Shown: positions 20,413-29,881, numbered from the stretch's first letter. The stretch is 64,000 bases of DNA from Luteimonas sp. JM171 (GCF_001717465.1 NZ_CP017074.1:2012873-2076872), one strand, 5' to 3'. Notes: generated by a model from the letters alone, not told the origin. Numbers and translations: made by a program.

Positions 20413-21039
20413 ATGCTGTCACTGCAAACCATTTTTGGCCGCGGCATGCAGTTCTACACCCTGCTCGAAGAGGCTGCCGAGGCGGCCCACGACGCGTCCA
20501 AGGCGTTGCACCAGCTGGTGCGCGATCCCGACCGCGAGCCGGCCCTGGACGCGTTCCGCCTGGCCCGCCTGCGCACCCGCGAGACCTCCAACCAGATCAG
20601 CCAGGAGCTGGTGGACAGCTTCATCACCCCCATGGAGCGCGAGGACATCGAGGCCCTGGGCTCGGCGCTGTACCGGATCCCCAAGCAGATCGAGAAGTTC
20701 GCCGACCGCTATGCGCTGGCGATGCAGAACCTGGAGCACATCGACTTCGCCCCGCGCGCGGCCATGCTCGAGCAGGCCGCCGGGGTGGTGGTGAAGATGG
20801 TGCGGCTGCTGCCGAAGATGAAGCTTGAGCCGATGAAGGCCCTCAACGACGAACTGCGCGCGATCGAGAACGAGGCCGACCGGCTGATGCTCGAGGTCTA
20901 CGGCGACATCTACTCGGGCAAGCACGAGCCGCTGCAGATGTTCCTGCTCAAGGAATTCTTCGAAATCCTGGAAAAGGCGATCGACCGCTGCCGCGAGGCC
21001 GGCGTGGTCGCCTATGAAATCGTGCTGAAGAACTCCTGA
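20413..21039 (+). CDS. DUF47 (PhoU-like) protein paired with PiT transporter
   Basis: A 208-residue, almost wholly helical protein of the DUF47/PhoU-like family. Visible: FGRGMQFYTLLEEAAEAAHD at the N-terminus, a repeated helical hairpin, and the ENEADRL motif typical of PhoU-type metal-binding bundles. Such proteins are encoded with PiT phosphate transporters and probably regulate them. ATG 20413 was chosen because the family N-terminus (MLSLQTIFGRG) begins there. The transporter starts 10 nt downstream. Confidence 0.88.
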   Translation: MLSLQTIFGRGMQFYTLLEEAAEAAHDASKALHQLVRDPDREPALDAFRLARLRTRETSNQISQELVDSFITPMEREDIEALGSALYRIPKQIEKFADRYALAMQNLEHIDFAPRAAMLEQAAGVVVKMVRLLPKMKLEPMKALNDELRAIENEADRLMLEVYGDIYSGKHEPLQMFLLKEFFEILEKAIDRCREAGVVAYEIVLKNS

Positions 21040-21049
21040 GGGCGCGCCG

Positions 21050-22177
21050 ATGCTGACCCTCGTGCTGGTCGTCGTGTTCACCGCGCTGGTGTTCGAGTAC
21101 ATCAACGGTTTCCACGACACCGCGAACTCCATCGCCACGGTGGTGGCGACCAAGGTGCTCTCACCGATGCAGGCGGTGGGCATGGCCGCCGTCATGAACC
21201 TGCTCGGCGCGCTGGCCGGCACCGCGGTGGCCCAGACCATCGCCTCGGGCATCATCGATGCCGGGGTGGTGGACGTGGGCTCGCAGCTGATCCTGTGCGC
21301 GCTGCTGGGCGGGATCATCTGGAACCTGATCACCTGGTGGTTCGGGCTGCCGTCCTCTTCCTCGCACGCGCTGATCGGCGGCCTGATCGGCGCCGCGCTG
21401 GCGGCGGCGGGGATGGATTTCGATGTGGTGATCTGGTCCGAGCCGGCCGAGCCGGTGTGGCGCAGCGCCGGCGTGCTGTGGAAGGTGATCATCCCGATGG
21501 TGGGCTCGCCCGTGCTCGGCTTCAGCGCCGGCTTCCTGATGATGGGCGTGCTGTTCTTCATCATCGCCATGTTCGCCCGGGCCGGCGGGGTGTTCGCGCG
21601 CATGGTCCGGCCGCGCTGGGTCAACGGGTTCTTCGGCAAGAGCCAGATCGTGTCCGCCGCCAGCATGGGCTTTGCGCATGGCATGAACGACGCCCAGAAG
21701 ACCATGGGCATCGTGGCCCTGACCCTGATCAGCGCCGAGGCCGCGGGCACGCTCGACAACCTGCCAGGATTTCTGGGCTTCCTGCACCCCTCCGACGAGG
21801 CCCTGAACGAGGGCGGGATCGACCTGTGGATCAAGATCACCTGTGCGCTGGTGATGGCGGCCGGCACCGCCGCCGGCGGCTGGCGCATCATCAAGACGCT
21901 CGGCCACAAGCTGGTGAAGTTGCACCCGATCCACGGCTTTGCGGCCGAGACCAGCGCGGCGTCGGTGATCCTGGGCGCATCGGCCCTCGGGATCCCGGTC
22001 TCCACCACCCACAACATCTCCTCGGCGATCATGGGCGTGGGCACCGCCAAGCGGTTCAACGCCATCAAGTGGGGCGTGGTGAACAAGATGGTGTGGGCAT
22101 GGATCCTGACCATCCCGATGGCCGGCGGCATGGCCTACCTGCTGTTCCGTTTGCTGCAGGCAATGGGCTGGGCCTAG
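21050..22177 (+). CDS. PiT-family inorganic phosphate transporter
   Basis: A 375-residue inner-membrane transporter importing phosphate (as metal-phosphate) with protons. The two inverted halves carry the signatures EYINGFHDTANSIATVVAT (near residue 15) and FAHGMNDAQKTMGI (~205-218), with PSSSSHALIGGL and STTHNISSAIMG in matching loops. About 10 TM segments. Operon with DUF47; a Pho-box-like site upstream suggests induction by phosphate limitation. Confidence 0.93.
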   Translation: MLTLVLVVVFTALVFEYINGFHDTANSIATVVATKVLSPMQAVGMAAVMNLLGALAGTAVAQTIASGIIDAGVVDVGSQLILCALLGGIIWNLITWWFGLPSSSSHALIGGLIGAALAAAGMDFDVVIWSEPAEPVWRSAGVLWKVIIPMVGSPVLGFSAGFLMMGVLFFIIAMFARAGGVFARMVRPRWVNGFFGKSQIVSAASMGFAHGMNDAQKTMGIVALTLISAEAAGTLDNLPGFLGFLHPSDEALNEGGIDLWIKITCALVMAAGTAAGGWRIIKTLGHKLVKLHPIHGFAAETSAASVILGASALGIPVSTTHNISSAIMGVGTAKRFNAIKWGVVNKMVWAWILTIPMAGGMAYLLFRLLQAMGWA

Positions 22178-22203
22178 CGGGCCGGGGCCGGTACCCTGCC
22201 GGC

Positions 22204-22551
22204 ATGGACGCCGACACCGCCCGCGAGCGAATCCTGGCCGCGGTACGCGCCATCCCGCGGGGCCGGGTGGCCGGTTATGGCGAGGTCGCGCGCAGGGCCG
22301 GCTTGCCCGGCCGGGCGCGCCTGGTGGCCCGCATCCTCTCCAGCAACGACGATCCCGCGCTGCCGTGGCACCGGGTGCTGCGCAGCGACGGGCGCATCGC
22401 GATGCCGGCGGGGAGCGCCGGCTGGCGCGAGCAGGGCCGGCGCCTGCGCGCCGAAGGCGTGGAGGTCAGCGCGGGACGGGTGCGCATGCCGGCGCAGGCA
22501 CCGGATGAAGGCCTGGATGCATTGCTGTGGGGGCCGGGCCCCGGGGCCTGA
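22204..22551 (+). CDS. Alkyltransferase-like protein (ATL; catalytic Cys replaced by Trp)
   Basis: A 115-residue protein matching the DNA-binding domain of O6-alkylguanine alkyltransferases: IPRGRVAGYGEVARRAG (HTH with arginine finger) and PWHRV. In active MGMT/Ogt the motif is PCHRV; here Trp55 replaces the acceptor cysteine. ATL proteins cannot remove the alkyl group but bind O6-alkylguanine, flip it and hand lesions to nucleotide excision repair. ATG 22204 is 26 nt after the PiT stop. The C-terminal ~30 residues are a low-complexity tail. Confidence 0.88.
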   Translation: MDADTARERILAAVRAIPRGRVAGYGEVARRAGLPGRARLVARILSSNDDPALPWHRVLRSDGRIAMPAGSAGWREQGRRLRAEGVEVSAGRVRMPAQAPDEGLDALLWGPGPGA

Positions 22552-22624
22552 CCTGATCCCAGGCCGTCGCCGACAGGCCAGGCCGGTACCGCTATCATGA
22601 AGCGACTTTCCAGGAGCCGGGCCG

Positions 22625-23281
22625 TTGTCCAATCTTCCCCCCGTCACCAAAGCGCTGCTGATCATCAACGGCGTGGTCTTCCTGCTGCAGTTCCTGCTCG
22701 GGAGCCAGCTGTTCTTCCCCTTCATGCTGTGGCCGCTTGGCGGCGCGTCGGCGGGCGGCATGTCGTTCATGCCCTGGCAGCTGGTGAGCTACGGCTTCCT
22801 GCACGCCGGGATGTTCCACCTGCTGTTCAACATGCTGGTGCTGTACATGTTCGGCGCGCCGCTGGAATACACCTGGGGGCAGCGGCGGTTCCTCACCTAT
22901 TTCCTGGTGTGCGTGGTCGGCGCCGGGCTGTGCCAGCTGGTGGTGGTGTCATGGTCGCTGGCCCAGGGCGGGCTGCCGTATCCGACGCTGGGCGCGTCGG
23001 GCGGGGTATTCGGGGTGCTGCTTGCCTTCGGGATGCTGTTCCCCAACCACCGGGTGATGCTGCTGATCCCGCCGATCCCGATGAAAGCGCGCACGCTGGT
23101 GATCGCGCTGGGGGTGATTGAGCTGATCGCCGGTATCAGCGGGACGCGCTCGGGCGTGGCCCATTTCGCGCACCTTGGCGGCATGCTGTTTGGCTGGTTG
23201 CTGATCCAGCAGTGGCGCGGGCGGCCGCCTTTCAGCAGGCGGCCGCGCGGCGGTGGCGGCGGCAACGTGCGCCGGTTCTGA
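22625..23281 (+). CDS. Rhomboid-family intramembrane serine protease
   Basis: A 218-residue six-TM rhomboid. Catalytic Ser125 lies in LGASGGVFG and the partner His183 in VAHFAHLGGMLFGWLL. A second conserved feature is the FHLLFNMLVLYMFG segment in helix 2. It cleaves TM substrates; which ones is unknown. Start is TTG 22625, supported by AGGAG at 22612-22616. A basic C-terminal tail (RRPRGGGGGNVRRF) extends into the cytoplasm. It converges on the next gene with only 3 nt between stops. Confidence 0.88.
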   Translation: MSNLPPVTKALLIINGVVFLLQFLLGSQLFFPFMLWPLGGASAGGMSFMPWQLVSYGFLHAGMFHLLFNMLVLYMFGAPLEYTWGQRRFLTYFLVCVVGAGLCQLVVVSWSLAQGGLPYPTLGASGGVFGVLLAFGMLFPNHRVMLLIPPIPMKARTLVIALGVIELIAGISGTRSGVAHFAHLGGMLFGWLLIQQWRGRPPFSRRPRGGGGGNVRRF

Positions 23282-23284
23282 GGC

Positions 23285-25294
23285 TCAGCGCCAGATCCTG
23301 ACCTGCTCGGCTTCGGGGCGCCGCATCGGCGTCCCGGCATCGCAGCCAAAGGTTTCGCCAAAGGCGGGCAGGTTGGCCAGCGGGCCATTGGCCCGCCACT
23401 TGTTGGGCGTGCGCGCCTGGTCGGCCGCGGCGCGGATGACCGCGGCCGGCGACATCTGCTGCCGCCACAGCGTGGCCCAGGCGCGGAAGAATGCCTGGGC
23501 CGACTCCGGCGCGGGCTGGGGATCGGCCTGCTGCAGCGCCGCCCACGCGAGCTCCACGCCCGCCAGGTCCGCCGCATTGGCATCGCGGTGGCGGGTCCCG
23601 TCCACCATCGCGTCGGCCGATCCGGGGAACGGATAGGCGTGGTACTGGGTGGCCAGGCCGTGGGCGCGGTCGTTCCAGGCCGTCTCGTCGGCGGCGGTCC
23701 ACCAGTTGCGGACGTTGCCGTCGGCATCCACATGACGGCCCAGGATGTCCACGCTGCGGCCGAGCTCGTGCCCCACCAGCGCCCCCAGGCTGCCGTAGTG
23801 GGCCGCCGGGTTGGCGGACATGTCCAGCACGGGCGGCTGCAGCACCGCCGCCGTCACCACCAGCTTGTTGCGGGCCATGTCATAGGCCACGGCCGGCTCC
23901 TGCGGCAGCACGTCCCATCGGCGGGAGGCGCTGGCGGCGCCGATGCGGTCCATCTCCCGCGCATGGCGCCAGGCCGAAGCGGCCAGCATGTTGGCGCCGA
24001 AGCTCTCGCGGCCGATCCGGGGCAGCGCGGTATCCTGCGGCCATTCCGGAGCGCCGACCTCGATCTGCAGCGCCTCCAGCTTGCGGCCGGCTTCGGCCCG
24101 CGAGGCCGGATCCATCCACTCGCTGCGGGCCACCGCCTGCGCCAGGGCATCGCGGACCTGCGAGGCAACGGTTTGCGCGCGCTCGCGGGTGGCCTGGGGC
24201 AGGTGGGCGGCCACGTACTCCTGCGCCAGCAGCGGGCCGGCCGCATTGTTGATCGCGGCGAGCACCTGCTCCGGCCGGCCTGCCGGGGCCGCATCGCCAC
24301 GCAGCACGCGGCCGTGGAACTCGAACTCCGCGTCGCGGAACGGCTGCGAGAGATAGGGCGCCATCGCATTGGCCACGTGGAAGCGCAGGTACGGCTTCCA
24401 CTGCTCCACCGGGTTGTTTGCCACGAGGTAATCAAGCGTGGCGAACAGGTCCGGATTGGCCAGTGACACCTGCGGGGCACCGACATCCAGCGCCTTGAGG
24501 AACTGGTCAAGGCGCAGGTTGCGGAATTGGCTGCGCAGGCTGGAGGCCTCCACCAGCGCGTGGTTGTTGCGCGGATCACGCATCTGCGCCAGTGGCTGCC
24601 AGCGCGCGGCGAGGTGGCGCTCCATGTCGATCACGGCCGCGGTCTGGGCATCCAGCTCGGCCTCCGGCACGCCGGTGAGCCCGAGGATCGCGCGCACGTA
24701 CCCGCGGTAGCGTTCCAGCAGGGCGCCGGTGTCCGCGTCCTGGCGGCTGTAGTACTCCGGTCCCGGCAGGCCAAGGCCGCCCTGGGTGAAGTAGCCGATG
24801 TAGCGGGTGGGGTCGGCAAGGTCCAGGCCGGCGTTGAACTCGAAGGCCACCGGGATGCCCGCCTGGTGCACCTCGGCGATGACGCCGGGGATGTCGCGCG
24901 CGCGGCGGATGCCGTCGATGCGCGAGAGCAGTGGCGCGATGGGCTGCGCACCGGCGGCTTCCACCGCCGCCTCGTCCAATCCGCTGGCCCAGAAATTGCC
25001 AAGCGCCTGCTGGCGCTCGTTGCCCGGTGCGGCCATGGCCGCGTCCAGCAGTTCGCGCTGCTGCCGGCTGGTGAGTTCGCGCAGTTCCTGCAGGGCCGAC
25101 GCGGTGGCAATGCCGGGCCCGGGCAGCGCGTTGGCTGCCATCCAGTCCTTGTTGACGAAGGCGTGGAAGTCGGTGCAGGCGGTGGGCTCGGCGGCGGCCT
25201 GTTGCGCGCCGGCGCCGGTGGACAGGCCGGCCAGCAGGACCGCGGCCGCGGCCAGGGCGAGGGGGCGGATGGGCGGGAAGGGGATGGTCGGCAT
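23285..25294 (-). CDS. M13-family metallopeptidase homologue lacking zinc ligands (pseudoenzyme)
   Basis: A 669-residue exported protein with full-length M13 (neprilysin/PepO) architecture. The signal peptide ends GAGAQQ. The helical N-terminal half includes ACTDFHAFVNKDWMAANA, and the C-terminal catalytic half includes NWWTAADE and a terminal RIWR. The zinc site is broken: HExxH reads HELGR (His509-Glu510-...-Arg513), and the ENIAD-type third ligand motif reads ANAAD (Ala572 where Glu is expected). Two of three zinc ligands are therefore lost by substitution with the frame intact. ATG 25294 is preferred to a GTG 7 codons earlier because of GGAG spacing. Last gene of the M13/ABC/M1 locus; probably a non-catalytic binding protein. 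Confidence 0.85.
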   Translation of the reverse strand: MPTIPFPPIRPLALAAAAVLLAGLSTGAGAQQAAAEPTACTDFHAFVNKDWMAANALPGPGIATASALQELRELTSRQQRELLDAAMAAPGNERQQALGNFWASGLDEAAVEAAGAQPIAPLLSRIDGIRRARDIPGVIAEVHQAGIPVAFEFNAGLDLADPTRYIGYFTQGGLGLPGPEYYSRQDADTGALLERYRGYVRAILGLTGVPEAELDAQTAAVIDMERHLAARWQPLAQMRDPRNNHALVEASSLRSQFRNLRLDQFLKALDVGAPQVSLANPDLFATLDYLVANNPVEQWKPYLRFHVANAMAPYLSQPFRDAEFEFHGRVLRGDAAPAGRPEQVLAAINNAAGPLLAQEYVAAHLPQATRERAQTVASQVRDALAQAVARSEWMDPASRAEAGRKLEALQIEVGAPEWPQDTALPRIGRESFGANMLAASAWRHAREMDRIGAASASRRWDVLPQEPAVAYDMARNKLVVTAAVLQPPVLDMSANPAAHYGSLGALVGHELGRSVDILGRHVDADGNVRNWWTAADETAWNDRAHGLATQYHAYPFPGSADAMVDGTRHRDANAADLAGVELAWAALQQADPQPAPESAQAFFRAWATLWRQQMSPAAVIRAAADQARTPNKWRANGPLANLPAFGETFGCDAGTPMRRPEAEQVRIWR

Positions 25295-25393
25295 CACAGC
25301 TCCGTTGCGGTTCACCGGGGGGCGGAGCGCGGCAGTTTAGCAAGCGCCCCGGGCCCGCGGTGAGCGCCCGGGGCCGCCCCGGGCGCGACACGG

Positions 25394-28300
25394 CTACTGC
25401 AGGGTGACGCGCTTGCGGTTGTCCCCGGAGGCGCGGTCGATCAGCTTGTTGTAGGGATCGATGCCCACCTCGTACGGCGCCTCGTCGACGACGAATTCAA
25501 ACGTCGTCTCGGTGTCCGTGATCCGGTGCTTGCCCAGGTGGAGGACCCGTTCGGCGGATTCGGGTTCGCCCGGTGCGCGGGCGAACACGCCGATGTCCAC
25601 CTCGTAGTCGACCGGCTCGGCGGATTCCCGGCCCTTGCCGTCGGTGACCAGCTTCTCGGCGTGGACGGTGAAGGTGACCACGTATTTGCCATCCTCGCGC
25701 TGCACGGCCCCGGCCGAGACCACCCGCTGGTCCCAGAACACGATGCGCTCGAACAGGTCGCCGATGAAGCCGTGGTGGCGGGGGTCGGTGCTCTCGTAGA
25801 GCAGGTCGAGGAAATCCCGGGTGGTGGGATAGGGCGGGCCCTGGAATGCCCACTGGTCAAGGAACCGTGCCAGCACCGCGTTGAGCGCCTCTTCACCGAG
25901 GGCGTCGCGCAGCGCGTAGAACACCAGCGATCCCTTGTTGTAGTGGATGTACTGCTGGTTCTCGTTGAGCGCAAGCGGCAGCTCCTCCACGCGCTCGGTC
26001 GAGCGCATGGTGAGGTACTGGTCGAGCTCGTAGCGCAGGAACCGGCGCATCTGCCGTGCCCCGTACTCCTGCTCCATCACCATCAGCGCCGAATACTGCG
26101 CCAGTGACTCGGACAGCATGGTCGCGCCCTGCACATTGGCGCCCACCACCTGGTGCGCCCACCACTGGTGCGCGGCTTCATGCGCGGTCACGTAGAACAC
26201 GTAGTCGATGTCCTCGGCATCGCGCAGGTCGGCGATGAAGCCGATGGCCTCCGAGTACGGGATGGTCCCCGCGAACGCCTGGGCGAAGCTCTGGTACGCA
26301 GGGAATTCCAGGACCCGGAACTGGCGGAACTGGTAAGGCGAGAATTCGCGGCTGAAATACTCGAGGGACTTCTTCGCCGCGTCGATCATCCGCGCCACGT
26401 TCCAGTGGTGTGCCGGATGGTGGTACACCTCGATCGCCACGTCGTTCCAGCGGTCGCGCTCGACCTGCCAGTCCGCCGAAAGCCAGGAGAAGAAGGGCAG
26501 CACCTGCGCTTCGGCCCTGTAGTGGAAATACCGCCTCCCGCCTTCGGTCCATTCCCGCTGCAGGTCGCCCGGGGCCAGCGCGATCTGGTCTGCCGCGGTG
26601 GATACGACGGTTTCGAAATCCACCCAGTCACCGCTGTCGGTGATGTAGTTGGCCCCGGGTCCGTCTGGATGGTCGATGGGGGTCATCCGCGGCAGCTCGG
26701 GCAGATCGTGCTTGCGGCGCTCGTTGCGGTCCTGCAGCTGCCGGCGCTCGTCGTAGCCGAACTGCGGCAGGACATCGTAATTGTTGAAGAAGCTGCCGTT
26801 GGCCACCACCCTGGTGCCGCCGCCATTGATCGTGAAGCCACGTGGCCGGTAGAGCAGCTCAAACGCGAAGTCCATCGAGGCGCCTGGCGCCAGCGGCTCA
26901 TCGAGCCGGTAGATGGTGTAGCCGTGCACTTCATCCGCCTGCACCACATCGTGGGGGCCGAATTCCAGGCGCTGGACCCGGGTGTCCGGATCAAGGCTCA
27001 CGTGCAGCTCCGCGATCGGCTCCCCGGTGCGGTTTTCCAGCCGGTAGCTGCCGCGCACGGCCACGGAGCGTTCATCCGGGAAGATGTCCACGTCGGTGCG
27101 GATGGCGGCAATGCGCGGCTTGGGCATGTCCCGATACTGACGGTAGGCCTTTTCGTACGCCGCCTGGCGCTCGCGGACCTCGTCGCCGGGCACGTACTCG
27201 TTGAGCACATTGGTGTTGTAGAAGATCCACGCGCCGATGCCGATGGCGGCCAGCAGCGCCACGGCGATGGTGGCCTGCTGCGGGCGGCGCAGCCGCGATC
27301 GCGCCCGCCGGACCCGCTCGCGCCAGCCCAGCTGGGTGCCGCGCGGCCAGAACAGCGCGGCCACGGCCAGCAGCACCACCGCGATCGCAGTCCAGTAACC
27401 GCGGAACCACAGGTGGGGCCCGAGGAAGTGCCCATAGCCGTTCATGTCCGAATACGGAGTGCCGCTGGCGGCGGGATACCGGTACAGGGGGTGGTCCAGG
27501 TCCAGCATGCCCATGGCAAAGCTGGCCACCAGGTAGAGGATCATCAGCAGGTAGCCCAGGAACCGGTTGCCGCTGATGACCTGCAGGAACAGGGCGAGCG
27601 CGGCCATCAGCAGGTGCGGGATCGCCGCCAGCAACAGCCCCCGGGCGTACAGCCCGGGTTCGATGGCGGTGTAGCCCAGCGCAAGCTGGTAGCCGATGGT
27701 GAACAGCGCGCCGGCAATCATGAAGGCCGCCACGATGCCGGCCAGCGCCGTCAGCCGCGAAGCCAGCGGGATCCAGTCCGGCGTCGCATAGGCATCGGTG
27801 GCTTCGGCCACGCCCAGGCCGCGCTCGCGCCACACCAGCTCGCCGGCATAGAAGATCAGCACGATCACGAGGAACAGCGAAAGGCTGGCATCGATCGCGC
27901 CGAGCATCGTGCGGGTCACCGGATACCGGTCGGTGCCGAACATCATCCCGCTGAACTGCAGCGTGGTGAACATCAGCAGCAGGCCGAGCAGCAGCAGGAT
28001 GATGAAGGGCGCGCCGCCCAGCGACTGGCGCAGGTGGAAGTGGCTTTGGCTCGCGTATTGCGCCCAGCGGGTGGCGGCGTCGGTGCGCGGCCGCGCCGCA
28101 GGCAGGTCGACGCTGGGGATCGTGCCAGAGGCTTGCACGGGCCTGCCCGCCGCCGGCGCCGGCTTGCGGCGGCGACGCAGCCTCAGCCCCTCGCGGTCGG
28201 CGCGGAACAGGGTGAACGCAGCCAGCAGCATCAGCGCGGTCACGCCCAGCCAGATGGCCCGGTTGGCCAGGAGCAGCCCGTCCAGCGGTGGGAGCAGGGT

Positions 28301-28987
28301 GTTGTACTGCTCGCTTGACCAGTAGCGGATGTGTTCGATCACCGCAGCGCCACCGGAGGGATCGATCAGCGCCGCGACCCAGCGGGTGTCCAGGTCCTGG
28401 CCCAGGGCGTCGGCCATCGTCCACAGCACGATGAAGGCGATCACCCCGATGTAGGTGTGGAGCATGGAGCGGGTGAGCGTGGCCAGCAGGAACAGCAGCG
28501 CGGACAGGAACAGCAGGTTGGGCACCACGAGAACCGCGAACGACCAGGCATAGGCCGCCCAGGGCGTCGGGCCGAGGCGGGCGGGATCCAGCCAGGGCAT
28601 GAGGCTGCCCAGCCACATGCCCAGCGCCAGCGCCAGCATCACCCCCAGGCTGGCCAGGAACCCGCCGCCGAAACGGCCGAGCAGGTAATCGCGCTTTTTC
28701 ATCGGCGTGGCGAAGAACAGCTCCGCCGAGCGCATTTCGAAATCACGCAGCGCGGCCCCGGCGACGAAGATCGTCGTCAGCAACGCGCTGAGGACGCTGA
28801 AGCCGCCGAGCAGGGTGATGACCACGGCCGGGGCGTTGCGCAGGATGTTGCCCACGCCGCCGCCGAAGCTGACGTCTTCCGAAGCGATGGAGATGAAGCC
28901 CATCGCGCCGAAGGCCAGCGCGACGATCCAGAACAGGCCGTTGCGCAACAGCAGGCGCCGCTCGAAGGCAAGCAGGTGGCGGAGCAT
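25394..28987 (-). CDS. ABC-2-type permease fused to periplasmic M1-family metallopeptidase
   Basis: A 1197-residue fusion. Residues 1-~590 hold about 12-13 TM helices in two ABC-2-like halves joined by a basic linker (~270-310). Residues ~600-1197 resemble M1 aminopeptidases: a beta-rich N-terminal region, then HEAAHQWW (His936, Glu937, His940), a downstream Glu960 and a helical end. The gap from the second His to Glu is 19 residues rather than the classical 18, so the third ligand needs confirmation. Topology places the peptidase in the periplasm. Its start is 3 nt after the ATPase stop, so the two form a transporter. Substrate unknown. Confidence 0.85.
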   Translation of the reverse strand: MLRHLLAFERRLLLRNGLFWIVALAFGAMGFISIASEDVSFGGGVGNILRNAPAVVITLLGGFSVLSALLTTIFVAGAALRDFEMRSAELFFATPMKKRDYLLGRFGGGFLASLGVMLALALGMWLGSLMPWLDPARLGPTPWAAYAWSFAVLVVPNLLFLSALLFLLATLTRSMLHTYIGVIAFIVLWTMADALGQDLDTRWVAALIDPSGGAAVIEHIRYWSSEQYNTLLPPLDGLLLANRAIWLGVTALMLLAAFTLFRADREGLRLRRRRKPAPAAGRPVQASGTIPSVDLPAARPRTDAATRWAQYASQSHFHLRQSLGGAPFIILLLLGLLLMFTTLQFSGMMFGTDRYPVTRTMLGAIDASLSLFLVIVLIFYAGELVWRERGLGVAEATDAYATPDWIPLASRLTALAGIVAAFMIAGALFTIGYQLALGYTAIEPGLYARGLLLAAIPHLLMAALALFLQVISGNRFLGYLLMILYLVASFAMGMLDLDHPLYRYPAASGTPYSDMNGYGHFLGPHLWFRGYWTAIAVVLLAVAALFWPRGTQLGWRERVRRARSRLRRPQQATIAVALLAAIGIGAWIFYNTNVLNEYVPGDEVRERQAAYEKAYRQYRDMPKPRIAAIRTDVDIFPDERSVAVRGSYRLENRTGEPIAELHVSLDPDTRVQRLEFGPHDVVQADEVHGYTIYRLDEPLAPGASMDFAFELLYRPRGFTINGGGTRVVANGSFFNNYDVLPQFGYDERRQLQDRNERRKHDLPELPRMTPIDHPDGPGANYITDSGDWVDFETVVSTAADQIALAPGDLQREWTEGGRRYFHYRAEAQVLPFFSWLSADWQVERDRWNDVAIEVYHHPAHHWNVARMIDAAKKSLEYFSREFSPYQFRQFRVLEFPAYQSFAQAFAGTIPYSEAIGFIADLRDAEDIDYVFYVTAHEAAHQWWAHQVVGANVQGATMLSESLAQYSALMVMEQEYGARQMRRFLRYELDQYLTMRSTERVEELPLALNENQQYIHYNKGSLVFYALRDALGEEALNAVLARFLDQWAFQGPPYPTTRDFLDLLYESTDPRHHGFIGDLFERIVFWDQRVVSAGAVQREDGKYVVTFTVHAEKLVTDGKGRESAEPVDYEVDIGVFARAPGEPESAERVLHLGKHRITDTETTFEFVVDEAPYEVGIDPYNKLIDRASGDNRKRVTLQ

Positions 28988-28990
28988 GGT

Positions 28991-29881
28991 TCAGGCCTCC
29001 TGCGCGACGGGGGCCGCGGCGCGCCGCAGCTCGCCGAAGTACACGTCCTCCAGGTCCGGCGGCACCGGACTGAATCCTTCGCCCGGCGCCGAGTCGCTGA
29101 GCACGTGGATGACCGGCGTGCCGGCCACCAGGCGGGTGGACAGCACCGTGTGGTCGGCAAGGTGCTGTTCAAGCGCCTCCTTGGGCACCGACTTCTTCCA
29201 TACCCGGCCTTCCAGCGACCGGATCGCCTCGCGCGGCTCGCCCGCCAGGCGCACCTGGCCCTGGGCGATGATCGCCATGCGCGGGCACAGGTCGGTCACG
29301 TCCTCGACGATGTGGGTGGACAGGATCACCACCGTGTCCTCGCCGATCCCGGCCAGCAGGTTGAGGAAGCGGTTGCGCTCCTCCGGGTCCAGCCCCGCAG
29401 TGGGCTCGTCGACGATGATCAGCGAGGGCTGGCCGATCAGCGCCTGGGCAATGCCGAAGCGCTGGCGCATGCCGCCGGAGAAGGTGCCCAGCTTGCGCTT
29501 GCGCACCTCCCACAGGTTCACCTGGCGCAGCAGGGCCTCCACCAGCTCCTTGCGTTCGCCCCGGCGCGACACGCCCTTGAGGATGGCGAAGTGGTCCAGC
29601 ATCGCCTCGGCGCTCACCTTCGGGTAGACGCCGAATTCCTGGGGCAGGTACCCCAGCCGGCTGCGCGCCTGCACCGGTTCGGCGAGCACGTCCAGCTCAC
29701 CCAGCTGGATGCTGCCGGCGTCAGGCGCCTGCAGGGTGGCGATGGTCCGCATCAGGGTGGATTTGCCGGCCCCGTTGGGGCCCAGCAGGCCGAACATCCC
29801 GGCCGGGATCTCCAGGCTCACGTCGCGCAGCGCGTGCACGCCGTTGTCGTAGGTCTTGGACAGCCCCTGGATCTTCAACAT
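28991..29881 (-). CDS. ABC transporter ATP-binding protein (partner of the permease-peptidase fusion)
   Basis: A 296-residue ATPase: Walker A GPNGAGKST (34-42), Q-loop Gln81, signature FSGGM (134-138), Walker B IIVDEPTAGLD (Asp158, Glu159) and H-loop STHIVED. A C-terminal ~80 residues resembles the extension of ABC-2 drug/lipid export ATPases. ATG 29881 begins the normal MLKIQGLSKTY fold; codons upstream look non-coding. It sits between the M13 lipoprotein gene (120 nt upstream) and the permease-peptidase (3 nt downstream). Confidence 0.9.
   Translation of the reverse strand: MLKIQGLSKTYDNGVHALRDVSLEIPAGMFGLLGPNGAGKSTLMRTIATLQAPDAGSIQLGELDVLAEPVQARSRLGYLPQEFGVYPKVSAEAMLDHFAILKGVSRRGERKELVEALLRQVNLWEVRKRKLGTFSGGMRQRFGIAQALIGQPSLIIVDEPTAGLDPEERNRFLNLLAGIGEDTVVILSTHIVEDVTDLCPRMAIIAQGQVRLAGEPREAIRSLEGRVWKKSVPKEALEQHLADHTVLSTRLVAGTPVIHVLSDSAPGEGFSPVPPDLEDVYFGELRRAAAPVAQEA

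Noticed and set aside
23285..25294. M13 homologue as a frameshifted pseudogene
   Set aside because: The frame is intact for the whole normal length and flanking conserved segments (NWWTA, terminal RIW) are in register; only the zinc ligands are substituted.
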